The notes: generated from the letters alone by a model not told the origin. DNA of 23,536 nt from DAISKN01 sp963716925 (GCA_963716925.1 CAVQUX010000005.1:1-23536); one strand, 5' to 3'; counted from the first letter of the stretch, positions 1 through 8,201 are shown. Made by a program: numbers and translations.

Positions 1-1
1 G

Positions 2-160
2 AACCCGTGTACGCTCGAGGCGACGGCTCGGCGTGTTGCACAACGGAATGCGGACCAGCTGAACTTGCTGGCGCATTGCCTCGTTTCGTCGGCGGAAACG
101 CTGGACCAGCGTCTCGCGTGGCAGGCCTCGAGGACATGGGCCTTTTTCGGGCGCACGTAA
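2..160 (+). other. possible 3' end of an unidentified gene entering from the left edge
   Basis: Reading frame 2 is open from the window edge to a TAA at 158-160. It has an ordinary soluble-protein composition (segments such as NADQLNLLAHC and QRLAWQASRTWAFF), unlike the Cys/Gly-rich alternative frame that starts at position 7. I do not recognise a family. It would lie about 57 bp upstream of the CopG-type antitoxin, but it does not look like a BrnT or other small toxin. Only the C-terminal ~52 residues would be visible. Confidence 0.25.
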
Positions 161-204
161 TCCAGCGCCTGTCGAGGTTCGAGGAAGAAGCGGCGCTTCG
201 ACAG

Positions 205-210
205 AATAGT
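205..210 (+). promoter_or_regulatory. -10-like hexamer just upstream of the CopG-type gene
   Basis: AATAGT lies 6 nt before the ATG at 217, with no Shine-Dalgarno sequence in between. The spacing matches the other putative leaderless starts at 2767, 9515, 13820 and 19775. No convincing -35 element is visible. Confidence 0.3.
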
Positions 211-216
211 AAAGCG

Positions 217-482
217 ATGAAGGGCAAGAAGAATTCCGGAGACGGACTCCATCGACGAGCTCGCGAAGTTTTGGGATACCCACGCACCTGACCGATTTCG
301 AGGACCAACTGGAGGAGGTTCCGGAGCCGGTGTTTCAGGGTGAACCGGGCGTGAGGGTCAGCATTCGTTTGAACGCCAAGGAGATGAAGAGCAAGAGCCT
401 GAGGCGTTTGGCGAGCGAGCGCGGTCTCGAGGAAGCGGCACTCATCCGTGAATGGGTCCTCGAAAGGCTCCACCAGTCCTGA
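217..482 (+). pseudogene. CopG-type (PF12441-like) antitoxin, two frameshifts
   Basis: Three frames read in succession reconstruct a typical ~85-residue CopG-family antitoxin. It starts MKGKK, then has the family signature IPETDSIDELAKFWDTH, then LTDFEDQLEEV, and ends with a ribbon-helix-helix-like segment (VRVSIRLNAKEMKSKSLRRL ... IREWVLERL). One extra base lies near 231-233, after the AAGAAG repeat, and another near 280-282, just after the codon for the H of WDTH. Such proteins normally neutralise a BrnT-like or other small toxin and bind their own promoter. No toxin gene is visible beside this one, so it is an orphan or its partner lies outside the window. The indels may be decay or sequencing errors. 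Confidence 0.7.
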
Positions 483-504
483 CCGTCCGTCCCCGGCCGA
501 TTCA

Positions 505-533
505 TTGACGGTAGGCCCTGCACCGCAATAAGC
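505..533 (+). promoter_or_regulatory. possible promoter of the 541 operon
   Basis: TTGACG (505-510) is one base from the sigma-70 -35 consensus. A weak AT-richer stretch, ATAAGC (528-533), follows after 17 nt and lies 7 nt before the ATG at 541. Transcription would then begin at or next to the start codon. The -10 element is poor. Confidence 0.35.
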
Positions 534-540
534 TGGGAAT

Positions 541-796
541 ATGAGTGACACCGCCGACACCTTGGAACGGTTCGTGGATCACCTGACGCGGGGTTTCACG
601 CCGGAGCTCGCGAGGCATTTCGCGGAGCTCCCGAAGCCCGACCCGGAGTTCCAGGCTCGCCTGGACGATCTCGCGACCAAGGCGAACGAGGGCTCGCTTC
701 TGGGCCGAGGAAGCGGTGGAATACGACAAGTACGTCGAGTACATGGACTTCGTCGCGTACATGCGGCTCAAGGCTCGGGCGCGCGCCTGTCCGTAA
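541..796 (+). pseudogene. small conserved acidic protein upstream of HNH nuclease, one frameshift
   Basis: The first frame gives MSDTADTLERFVDHL ... ARLDDLATKANEGSL. The coding potential then moves to another frame at about 700-704 and continues AEEAVEYDKYVEYMDFVAYMRLKARARACP, stopping at TAA 794-796. Together they form an ~84-residue helical protein without a recognised domain. In other bacteria, from my recollection, small ORFs of this kind sit directly upstream of single-domain HNH nucleases. Here its TAA overlaps the ATG of the HNH gene by one base, so the two would be translationally coupled. The shift looks like one extra base near 701-703. The role is unknown; a regulatory or antitoxin-like partner is only a guess. 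Confidence 0.6.
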
Positions 797-1197
797 TGGA
801 TGAGGAGACGAAGAGACTCGTTCGGACGCGGGCGAATCAGCGTTGCGAGTATTGCAGGATTCACCAAAGCTTTTATCCTGACTTCACCTTTCACATCGAG
901 CACATCGTAGCGAGGCAACATGGCGGCTGGGACGAGCTGGACAATCTGGCGCTCTCGTGTCACCTCTGCAATAGCAAGAAAGGTCCCAATCTTTCGAGTC
1001 TCGACCCGGAAACCGGTCTCCTCACTCGATTGTTCCATCCTCGCACCGATGGGTGGAACGAGCATTTTCGAGATGCCGAGGAGGGGCGCATCGTCGGGCT
1101 TACGGACGTTGGCCGTACCACCGTGCACCTCCTCGATATGAACTCCGAAATCCGAATACGGATCCGGCGGGAAATACGACTTCTGGGAGAAGAGTAG
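796..1197 (+). CDS. HNH endonuclease family protein
   Basis: This is a 133-residue single-domain HNH protein. The metal and catalytic layout is clear: a CEYC knuckle (residues ~16-19), HIEHI (~34-38) with the general-base histidine, DNLALSCHLCNSKKG (~48-62) with the second Cys pair and the HNH asparagine, and a conserved C-terminal LFHPRTDGWNEHF segment. The ATG is chosen because it overlaps the upstream TAA as TAATG and because the family begins a few residues before the CEYC motif. The longer in-frame extension to 541 belongs to the preceding small gene, whose true C-terminus lies in another frame. HNH proteins nick or cut DNA in phage defence, mobile elements or repair; this subfamily has no assigned substrate. 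The gene appears intact. Confidence 0.85.
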   Translation: MDEETKRLVRTRANQRCEYCRIHQSFYPDFTFHIEHIVARQHGGWDELDNLALSCHLCNSKKGPNLSSLDPETGLLTRLFHPRTDGWNEHFRDAEEGRIVGLTDVGRTTVHLLDMNSEIRIRIRREIRLLGEE

Positions 1198-1266
1198 GAT
1201 CTTTTTCGCGAGCCGGACGGGTTCGCCCAACGAGAGGTCTCCGAGAAACTGGGTGGTGATCGGAGC

Positions 1267-2185
1267 GTGAAGGCCTGGGTCGGAGTCACCGACGGCGACT
1301 GGTATCGGTTTCTCAGCGCGCGACCCCACCTCGACGAGGTGAACTTCTGGCAGCCGAGCGGCGGCCGGCAGTTCCGCGCTCTTGTGCCTGGCGAGCTCTT
1401 CCTCTTCAAGCTCCATCATCCGGAGAACTTCATCGTGGGAGGCGGTGTCTTCGCCCACTTCTCCGTCGCGCCCTCACGTCTCGCGTGGGACGCCTTCGGA
1501 GATAAAAACGGCGCTCCGACCTACGAGGCGATGCGCCAGCGCATCGAGAGGTACCGGCGCGTGCCGTCGTCGCCCCACGAGGAGTGGGACGTCGGCTGCA
1601 TCCTCCTGACCCAGCCCTTCTTCTTCGAACGCTCGAACTTGGATCCCCGCACCGATCGACTTCGCGAAGAACATCGTCCAGGGGAAGACCTATGACCTGA
1701 CCTCGGGAGTGGGCAAGGAGCTGTGGGCTGCCGTCCAGGAGAGACTCCAAACCTCTGCCGTCCCCGCCTACGCAGAGGAAGGTTCCGTCTACGGGGATCC
1801 AATACTCGTGAAGCAGCGGCTAGGCCAGGGGACCTTCCGCCTCCTCATCACCGACATCTACCAGAAGCGTTGCTCCGTCACCGGCGAGAAGGTCCTCCCG
1901 GTACTCCAGGCGGCCCACATCCGCCCGGTAAGCGAAGGCGGCCGCCATCGGGTCGATAACGGCCTTCTCCTGCGCTCCGACGTACACACCCTGTTCGATC
2001 GAGGCTACGTGACAGTAGCGCCCGATCTCCGGGTGATGGTCAGCTCCCGGCTGAAGAAAGACTTCGACAACGGCGAGCACTACTACCAGTACCAGGGGCG
2101 AGAGATCTGGACGCCCCAGACCTCGACGGACCGTCCCGCCAAGCTGTTCCTGGAGTGGCACCGAGACCGGGTGTTTCTCGGCTAG
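1267..2185 (+). pseudogene. HNH_2-domain predicted restriction endonuclease (COG3440-like), one frameshift
   Basis: Two frames join into one ~305-residue protein. The N-terminal half (GTG start; WVGVTDGDWYRFL ... FLFKLHHPENFIVGGG) resembles the leading domain of COG3440 proteins, possibly a PUA/EVE-like modified-base reader (inference). At about 1639 there is an extra T; after it the frame continues WIPAPIDFAKNIVQGKTYDL into GVGKELWAAV. The C-terminal half carries the HNH_2 signature: C-x-VTGE, LQAAHIRPVSEGG, NGLLLRSDVHTLFD-x-GY. Family members are annotated as restriction endonucleases acting without a dedicated methylase. The start is uncertain: the frame is open back to the TAG of the upstream HNH gene and GTG 1267 is the first usable start. 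The domains are otherwise complete, so a sequencing error is possible. Confidence 0.85.
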
Positions 2186-2238
2186 GCGGGTCGAGAGTCG
2201 AGTTCGATCGGCGAGAGTCTCGCGTCGGCATGGCCCAC

Positions 2239-2284
2239 GTGGCAAAGCGTTGACCTAAGAAAATAAGTGTCGACCTTTTGCCAC
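2239..2284. repeat. 46-bp imperfect inverted repeat between convergent genes
   Basis: GTGGCAAAGCGTTGAC (2239-2254) faces GTCGACCTTTTGCCAC (2269-2284). The arms match at 13 of 16 positions and are separated by a 14-nt A-rich spacer. It lies between the stop of the HNH_2 gene and the stop of the minus-strand gene at 2315, so it could act as a bidirectional terminator or be a relic repeat end. There is no clear T-run on either side. Confidence 0.45.
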
Positions 2285-2314
2285 ACAGCTCGGAGGAGCC
2301 GCGAGAGCAACCGG

Positions 2315-2767
2315 TCAAATGATCAGCTCGAGATGCTTTTTCCCCTTGATGGCCCGTAGCCAGCGAAGGGCCATCTCGTGCCGATTCCGTGTCTCGACGA
2401 CGAATTCACCCGTCTGCCCCACATGGACGGTGGTCTTCATCATCCGGCCGCGGACGTAGTCCGCGTCGAACACGAGGTCCCTGGGCCCGAAACGGAGCCG
2501 GAGCAGAAGGTCTCCGAAGAGCCACTCGTCCTCCTCGAAATAGTCCATGTCGGAGCGTCCACGCGGCCGCGCGTCCGCAAACGAGAATGCTCCTATCACG
2601 TAGATTAGCGGGATGGCGCCCCAGGACACATCCTGGCGATGCAGGTGACAGGTGACTCGTTGCCAGGAGCGATCCGGATGCTCCTCACCCTCGACACGGC
2701 AGATCCGGAATCTGGCAGCGGCAGCCGACCGCACCAGTTCGGAGACCGTCTCGAAATCGTCCATCAT
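2315..2767 (-). CDS. hypothetical protein (150 aa)
   Basis: This is an intact 150-residue reading frame, beginning MMDDFETVSELVRSAAAARF, with no family that I recognise. It has alternating beta-like segments (FRICRVEGE, RVTCHLHR, LIYVIGAFSF, LVFDADYVRG, TTVHVGQTGEFVVETR) and ends in a basic helix, suggesting a small alpha/beta protein. No signal peptide, membrane segment or Cys cluster is seen. It follows the helicase gene on the same strand after 69 bp, and a -10-like TAGGCT lies 6 nt before ATG 2767, so it may have its own leaderless promoter. An accessory role to the SprT/helicase pair is possible but rests only on position. Confidence 0.6.
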   Translation of the reverse strand: MMDDFETVSELVRSAAAARFRICRVEGEEHPDRSWQRVTCHLHRQDVSWGAIPLIYVIGAFSFADARPRGRSDMDYFEEDEWLFGDLLLRLRFGPRDLVFDADYVRGRMMKTTVHVGQTGEFVVETRNRHEMALRWLRAIKGKKHLELII

Positions 2768-2773
2768 GTGCTG

Positions 2774-2779
2774 AGCCTA
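2774..2779 (-). promoter_or_regulatory. -10-like hexamer for the 150-aa gene
   Basis: On the minus strand TAGGCT lies 6 nt before ATG 2767, and no Shine-Dalgarno sequence intervenes. The geometry matches the TAGAAT element before the Uma2 gene at 19775. Confidence 0.3.
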
Positions 2780-2836
2780 CCATCGACCCCCGACGAGGGG
2801 AGAGCGGGAGGACTTGTGTGGGGGGTAGAGAACGCA

Positions 2837-5800
2837 TCAAGCTGGGCTCGTTGCGCGGAATAGGGTAAGACTCTCGGGAAGCGGGTCGCGGAGTTTCCAG
2901 ACGACCGTGATGGGCTTGTCTCCCTCCCAGCTCACGAAATCGAGCTCGCCGCAGTAGATGAACGGCGCGGCGCGCTGGTCAATCTTGCCCGTCTTCCTCA
3001 CGAACAGGTGGACCTGGATGCCTTGCTTCCGGTGGTCTCGTATCGCTTGACCGACTTTTCCCTTCTGCGGCGTGCGGTTCTGGCTCTGCCATTGGAAGGT
3101 GTCGGGTGAGAGAAACCGATCCTCGTAGCGGTGCTGTTCGGGCTGGCCGGCCTTCTCGAGCGTGACGAGGAGGACCATGTTCTTTCCTTCCCAGATGAAG
3201 CCGGACTGCTGCCACTGGGGAGATGACGCGAGTGCCGAAGAGTTTCGGGATCTGCTCGCGGGAGTAGCTCTCCCAGAGGACGAGGCCTTGCTCGGGGCGG
3301 CGGCCGGCGGGGGCGAGGGTCCACCCCGTGCCGCTGCGCTTGAACACCACGTGGAAGTTCGTGCCGGGCAGACCCACGTCGGCGCCGAACCACCGTCGGA
3401 GGATCGTCGGAAGCTCATTCCTCGGATTTCCAGGACGGCGGATGACGTTGACCGCGACCTTGACGAAGTTCGCCTCGTAGCGTTCCCCCTCGATGTCGAT
3501 TGCGGTCCATCCCTCGGGAATGCCTGCCTGAGTGGAGCGGTCGGGGAGGAACAGGATGGGCTTCTGGTTCGCGTGGCTCACTTTGCAGACGATGCCCTCG
3601 ACCGGTTCCTGATGCCGATCGAGGTATTCGCCGAGCCGCCAGTCCGCGAGCTCTCGCGTCAGCTCCTGGAATCGCTCTCGCTCCGATGAGGGTACGTCGA
3701 ACGTGGTGCGGAGCTCGCGGCCGTCGTAGGTGAAGAAGCTCTGGTCGCCGGTTCCCTTGCCGCCGGTCCAGGCGTCGATGGGGTTCTTCTCGAGGAGTTT
3801 TCTGAGCTCGGAGGCGTTCTCGAGGGCTTCTCCGACCTCGCTTCGTAGCGTCCCGTTCCGGCGGGCGAGGCGGGCGAATCCGGCTTCGAGGTCCTCGATC
3901 GAGATCGCACCGGGGAGCTTCCCGGCGTTGAGCATCGCGAGAACGGTCAGCATCTTGTAGCTCTTCGTCATCGGGGTGATTTCGAGGTGCTTCAGGAAAT
4001 CCCCGGCGGGCGATCCCTCGAAGACCGAGCTCACATCCCCCATCGACTTCACGAAGCCGAGCCAGGAGCCGTGAGTCTTCGAGACGGAGCGGGGCGCGTA
4101 GCCGGCGTGGTGGACTTCGAGGGCGGTCGGTCTCGTCTCGTGCCGCTCGCGGAAGCTCTCGTACCAGGCTTTCAGGGCCTCGGGCTCTTTCGGGATGCGG
4201 AGGAGTGCCCTCAGGATGTTGACGGCCTCGAGCTCGTAGGTGACTTCGCAGCCCGGAGGAAGCGGAAGCTCGCCTCTCTGGAGGCGGTCGAGGGCGAGGG
4301 CGAGCTCCTTGTCTCCCTTCTCGAGGCCGAGGAGGGTCTGGGGCTTCAGAAGAAACGTCCGGTGGTTTCCGATGTAGTCGACGACGGTGAGGCGCTCTTT
4401 CCCCTCGGCTTTCCTGAGGCCGCGGCCGAACTGCTGCATCCAGAGGAGGCGCGATTCGGTCGGGCGGAGCATCAGGACGGTGTCGATGTTCGGGAGGTCG
4501 AGGCCCTCGTTGAAGATGTCGACGGCGAAGAGGACGTCGAGCTCGCCCGCTTCGAGCCGTTCGAGGGATTGGGCTCTCGGGTCGGCGCCATCGCCGGTGT
4601 GGACCGAGGCGGAGCGGAGTCCTCTGGATTCGAAGTACTCCTTCATGAAGTCCGCGTGTCTCTGGGAGCAGCAGAAGGCGAGGGTTCGCGTTCCTCCGTG
4701 CTTCCGGTGCTGCTCGAGGGCGTTTTCGGCGCGCTTTACGGTCGCGACGGCGTTCGTGAGCGCCTCCTCGTCGAAGCGGGTGCTCCTCCAGGGGATGTTC
4801 TCGTAGTCGACGTCGTCGGGAACTCCGATGTAGCGGAAGGGGGAGAGGAGCTCCTGCTCGATTCCCTGGACGAGGTCGCACCGGTAGACCAGGTTCTCGC
4901 CGCAGAGGGCGAGGAGGTCTCCTCCGTCGGTGCGCTCGGGGGTCGCGGTCAGTCCCAGGAGGAACTCGGGCTCGAAATAGTCGATGAGGCGCCGGTACGT
5001 GGAGGCGGAGGCGTGGTGGAACTCGTCAATAATGATGTAGTCGAAGCTTCGCGGGCTGAACCTTCGGAGGTGCTCGGCTTTGCCGAGGGTCTGGATCGAG
5101 GCGAAGAGGACATCGGCGTTCGGGGCTTTCTCGTCTCCGGTGTAGAGGCCGAGCGTGGCCTCGGGAAGGATGGCGCGGAAGGTCGAGAGCGCCTGTCTCA
5201 GGATCTCCTCGCGGTGGGCGACGAAGAGAACGCGCTTCGCCTGGAACTGCACGGTGTCGAAGGCGGAGAGCCACGTCTTTCCGAGCCCGGTCGCGAGGAC
5301 CACGAGGCCCGCGGCGTTTCCCTGGGCGCGCGTTTTCTGGAGAGCTTCGAGAGCTTCCCTCTGGACCGCGTGAGGCTCGGGAATGGGGCGCGGCGGCTCG
5401 GGCGGGACCGGCGGCAGCGGGCGCTGAGGTCTCTGCCTGCGGTAGCTCTCGATCCAGGAGGGGTCGAGAGGGCGCGTCCTTTGGTCGTGGAAGAGACGCT
5501 CGAAGTTGCGGGCGACGGTGTCGAATCCGGCTTGGAAGAGGATCTGGTAGTTCCACTCGATGCCTTTCGTCAGGGCGGACTCGCTCAGGTTGGAGCTCCC
5601 GATGTAGGCGATGGGGCTCGGACCGTGGAAGAGATACGCCTTGGGATGGAAGCTCGTTCCCTCCGGAGACGAAGATGCGGGCGGCGAGGGCTCCTTTCGT
5701 TCTTATGTTGAGATCGAGGAGGCGGAGAAGGGCATTCGGGTCGGTGATGCCGAGGTAGTCGCCCGTGAGGATGCGGACCCGGCCCCCGCGGTCGAGGAGG

Positions 5801-6375
5801 TCTTCGAGGTGTCCCTCGAGAAGGGCGACCCCGCTTTCGAGGACGAAGGCCGCGAGGAAGTCGGCCCCTTCGGCCTCGTCGAGGTGGCGTTTGAGGTACG
5901 GGAGGAGCGGGTCGTTCTCGCCGGTGACGAGGGCAGGTCCATAGGAGGTCGTGGACGATCGATCGAGAACGCGGTCGCCGGCGAGGTCTCCCGACTCGAG
6001 GTAGTTGGCGCGGGCGGGAAGGACGTGGCGGATGCCGCCCCGGGGATCGCGGACGTCTCCTCCATAGCGCGGAATGAGGTGGACGTGAAGGTGGGGGACG
6101 GTCTGGCCTCCCGTCTCGCCGATGTTGACGCCGAAGTTGAAGCCGTCGGGGCGGTGCCGGGAGAGGATGGCCTCGCGGGCGATGGCGAGAGCCGAGACGA
6201 GCTCCGCCTGCTCCTCGCGGGTGGCGTCGAACCAGCTGGCCACGTGTCTTCGGGCCACGAGAAGGGCGTGGCCCTCGCTCGCCGGGAATCGGTCCCAGAG
6301 GCCGAAGACCAGGCTTCCGCGGTAGAAGACGAGCTCCGGGTCGGGCTCGCAGAAGGGGCAGGGGGGATGGGTCAA
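2837..6375 (-). pseudogene. HIT-PLD-SF2 helicase-DUF3427 fusion protein (~1178 aa), two frameshifts
   Basis: Four domains follow in one gene once two single-base insertions are discounted. (1) A HIT nucleotide hydrolase/transferase, residues ~1-110, has CPFC near the start and HLHVHLI at 95-101. (2) A phospholipase D-like domain, ~120-330, has SFHPKAYLF and IGSSNLSESAL. (3) An SF2 DEAD/DEAH helicase, ~345-690, has Walker A ATGLGKT, box II DEFHH, TATPERTDGG and QQFGRGLR. (4) A DUF3427 module runs to the stop, with QWQQSGFIWEG, SQNRTPQKGKVG, LFVRKTGKIDQRAAPFIYCG and PITVVWKL. The TTG start at 6375 is favoured because it overlaps the stop of the SprT gene as TTGA and precedes THPPCPFC. The extra bases lie near 5656-5662 and in the GGGG run 3217-3220. 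PLD-helicase-DUF3427 proteins are predicted DNA-acting nuclease-translocases. The HIT domain suggests adenylate or nucleotide chemistry, which is inference. Confidence 0.88.
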
Positions 6376-6900
6376 CGGGTGTGCCGGGTGATGGTGAGGC
6401 GGCCTTCGAGGCCGCTCGTGACGCAGTCGGCACAGCGCCAGCGGCTCATGAGGCGGCGCGCGATTCGGTAGCGCTGGCAGACGGGGCAGCGGTGCAGGTA
6501 GACGTAGGGGGCCCGGCGTCGTCTTCGGGGCCGCGGGGCTCCGTTCGGGGAGGGAAGCCGCGTTCGCGGTTCGTACCCCGCGCTCGTCATGAGGGCTTTC
6601 CATTCGGGGCCGTGGGGGCGGACGTTTCGTCCGTGGAGCTCGCGGGCGGCGAGGTGGGCCATCTCGTGGCAGAGGACTTCCTGGAGGAGTCCGTCGGGGG
6701 CGGATTCGAGATGAGAGGAGATGCGGATGAAGCGGCGGTCCGGATAGCAGCGGCCGAGGCTTCGCGTCAGGCGGGGGCTCCACTCGATGCGGCTTTTCGC
6801 TTCGAGGTGGGGGACGTTCCAGAGGCGAAGCCAGCGGTCGAGGGATTGGTGAAGGGGATCGGGGAGGCCGGACTGCCCGGGCACGGAATAGAAGGCTAAC
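6344..6900. repeat. direct repeat copy A (SprT gene plus first codons of HIT)
   Basis: This segment matches 8870-9426 with a constant offset of 2526 bp and very few substitutions over most of its length (for example the region around the HExxH codons is almost identical). The left edge of identity, GGCTCGC at 6344, lies about ten codons inside the HIT reading frame. The right edge fades inside the 5' end of the SprT gene. The two copies flank the DUF433/DUF5615 and AbiE modules. Confidence 0.8.
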
Positions 6901-6935
6901 ACGAGCTGGAGGACGGACGAGCTCGAAAGCGTCAC
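6372..6935 (-). CDS. SprT-like zinc metalloprotease
   Basis: This 187-residue protein has the SprT/SPRTN-type zincin core. HEMAH (residues 90-94) provides two zinc ligands and the catalytic Glu, and it is followed by RELHGRNVRPHGPEW with the third histidine (H101 or H108). A C-terminal zinc ribbon has CPVC (150-153) and CADC (168-171), preceded by an Arg-rich linker. The eukaryotic SPRTN/Wss1 relatives cleave DNA-protein crosslinks; the bacterial SprT-like role is unproven. The GTG start at 6935 is the longest option, and a GTG a few codons later (before LAFYSVP) is conserved in all three large copies here. Its stop overlaps the TTG start of the helicase fusion gene, implying co-translation. 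Three broken relatives lie at 8898, 10120 and 14442. Confidence 0.85.
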   Translation of the reverse strand: MTLSSSSVLQLVLAFYSVPGQSGLPDPLHQSLDRWLRLWNVPHLEAKSRIEWSPRLTRSLGRCYPDRRFIRISSHLESAPDGLLQEVLCHEMAHLAARELHGRNVRPHGPEWKALMTSAGYEPRTRLPSPNGAPRPRRRRRAPYVYLHRCPVCQRYRIARRLMSRWRCADCVTSGLEGRLTITRHTR

Positions 6936-7290
6936 CTAGGTCGCCGAACCATGAGGGATCCTGCTGAATTCCGGACAAAGACTCCGGTCGCCGGCTCGGT
7001 GAGCTCGACCTCCGAATGTGAGAACGTCGTCACGGGAGGCTCTTCGAGATGCTCGCGAACGGAGTCGGCGACGTGGTGACCGCCAGGCGCCTGTCGGGCA
7101 CAAAAAACTGTTGTTGGGGACCTTCGTCAACCCACGGAGAGGGATCCTGTGGCGAACCCGTCGCCCGTCGATGTGTCTTGGCGGAGTTGCAAGCGGGAGG
7201 TTCCGAACTCCCTTTGTCGTCTCTCTCCAGGGAAGGGAGGTTCAATCCCCATCGCCGCGATGGCTTTGCGGTCTACTACGAGGCAAGCCT
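6936..7290. other. 355-bp divergent intergenic region
   Basis: This region lies between the divergently transcribed SprT gene and the DUF433 gene. Overlapping short ORFs are present in all frames, but none resembles a known protein or shows steady codon bias. It contains a small hairpin (CCGGA/TCCGG near 6972-6988) and the TCGTCTCTCT motif described separately. A tRNA-like stretch near 7190-7260 was examined and rejected. Confidence 0.4.
7213..7246 (+). promoter_or_regulatory. TCGTCTCTCT...GAAGGGAGGT upstream motif
   Basis: TTTGTCGTCTCTCT (7213-7226) is followed after 6 nt by AAGGGAGG and then TTCAAT (7241-7246). The same order and the same 14-nt spacing occur at 19737-19768 before the Uma2 gene, where the last hexamer is TAGAAT. 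The first half alone recurs at 9460-9473 before the ParD-like gene. CTCTCT can pair with AGGGAG as a short stem. Confidence 0.35.
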
Positions 7291-7550
7291 ATGATCGACG
7301 TCATGAAGCTCGACTGGCAGGAACGTATCGCGATCGATCCGGATGTGTGTCATGGAAAGCCGACGATTCGGGGACTCGGATCCTGGTTTCTATACTCCTC
7401 GACTACTTGAAAGCCGGGGAGACCCACGAGGAGATACTCCGTCAGTACCCGACGCTCCAGGAAGCCGACATTCGGGCAGCGATTGCGTATGCAGCCTGGC
7501 TGGCCCACGAGGAGGAGCAGCATCCGATCCACACTGAGACGACCGGATGA
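7291..7550 (+). pseudogene. DUF433 antitoxin, one frameshift
   Basis: The reconstructed protein (~86 aa) is a textbook DUF433 antitoxin: LDWQERIAIDPDVCHGKPTI, then RGTRILVSILLDYLKAGETH, then EEILRQYPTLQEADIRAAIAY. The frame breaks at about 7373-7378, where one G appears to be missing from the run in CGGGGACT. ATG 7291 is preceded by a GAGG at about 7 nt spacing; ATG 7303 is an alternative. DUF433 proteins are HTH-like antitoxins paired with DUF5615 PIN-like toxins. Here the TGA stop overlaps the toxin start as ATGA, the normal operon layout. If the frameshift is real the toxin would lack its antitoxin, so a sequencing error is plausible. Confidence 0.8.
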
Positions 7551-7918
7551 AGATCAAGCAGGACGAGAATCTCCCGGAGGGACTGGCGGATTTGTTACGT
7601 TCTGCGAAGTACGACGTTGCCACGCTGCTCGAGGAGGACTTGGGAGGCGCAAAGGATCCGGTGGTGACGGCCGCCGTCAAGCGAGAAGAGCGCCTCTTCA
7701 TGACCTACGACTTGGGTTTCGCGGATATTCGAAAGCACTCGCCGGGAAGCCACGGCGGCATCGTGGTATTCCGCCTGCAGGACCAGAGGTGGCGGGTTTT
7801 GGAAGGACCGGCTCGCCGGTTGGTCGAGTCCGGGCTCCTGGAACGCCTCCAAGGTCGACTCGCGATCGTCGACGAGCTCAGAATTCGAACCCGATCGGAA
7901 AAGAAGCCGGAAACCTAG
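7547..7918 (+). CDS. DUF5615 PIN-like toxin
   Basis: This intact 123-residue protein belongs to the Mut7-C/DUF5615 branch of PIN-like domains. It has the N-terminal DENLP motif (residues 6-10), a central GGAKDPVV acidic position (D37) and the MTYDLGFADIR motif (D55, D60), followed by GGIVVFRL. These acidic residues form the predicted metal site of an RNase. It overlaps the DUF433 antitoxin by 4 nt (ATGA). Its 3' end runs 41 nt into the truncated AbiEii gene on the opposite strand, so the insertion or deletion that joined the two modules left them tail to tail. Confidence 0.85.
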   Translation: MKIKQDENLPEGLADLLRSAKYDVATLLEEDLGGAKDPVVTAAVKREERLFMTYDLGFADIRKHSPGSHGGIVVFRLQDQRWRVLEGPARRLVESGLLERLQGRLAIVDELRIRTRSEKKPET

Positions 7919-8201
7919 TTTCACGGGCGACCGAGCGGAAGCGAAGAGCCAAGGGGTTCCGAGAGTCTCGAGCTTCGGGCCGAGATTTGGTCGCCCTCGG
8001 GGAGCGACCTCCCAGGGCTTCGAGTGCCAGCGCTCCCTTCAGAACGAATCGCCTTCCGTGCGGGGTGCGAGAGAGGCGGTACAGAAACCGCTCCATTCCG
8101 TAATAGGGAAGGAGCTCATTGAACGACCGACCTTCGGCTTTGGCCTTCTGAAGAAGTCGGGCGTGAACCGAAGCGGCAACGTTCGTGACCTTCCTGGTCA
8201 T
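7878..8201 (-). pseudogene. abiEii: AbiEii toxin, C-terminally truncated
   Basis: The first ~60 residues match AbiEii-type nucleotidyltransferases: MTRKVTNVAASVHARLLQKA, FNELLPYYGMERFLYRLS, GRRFVLKGAL. After LKGAL the sequence loses family resemblance; the DID-type metal-binding motif and the remaining ~200 residues are absent, and the frame runs out at 7878 inside the 3' end of the DUF5615 gene. A complete toxin is about 270-300 residues, so this product cannot carry the transferase site. The start overlaps the abiEi stop as ATGA, showing that an intact AbiE operon once existed. It is a remnant of a type IV TA / abortive infection system. Confidence 0.75.

Noticed and set aside
7..291. 94-codon ORF at the left edge
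   Set aside because: Cys/Gly-rich composition; its end overlaps the CopG antitoxin in the wrong frame and it carries no motif.
3987..5711. 574-codon plus-strand ORF
   Set aside because: It is antisense to the helicase gene, Val/Glu/Gly-rich and without family motifs; it is a shadow of GC-rich coding on the other strand.
7190..7260. tRNA-like stretch with GGTTCAATCC and a GGGAG/CTCCC arm around TTCCGAA
   Set aside because: The T-stem does not pair properly, the spacing between arms is far too long, and no acceptor stem or CCA is found.
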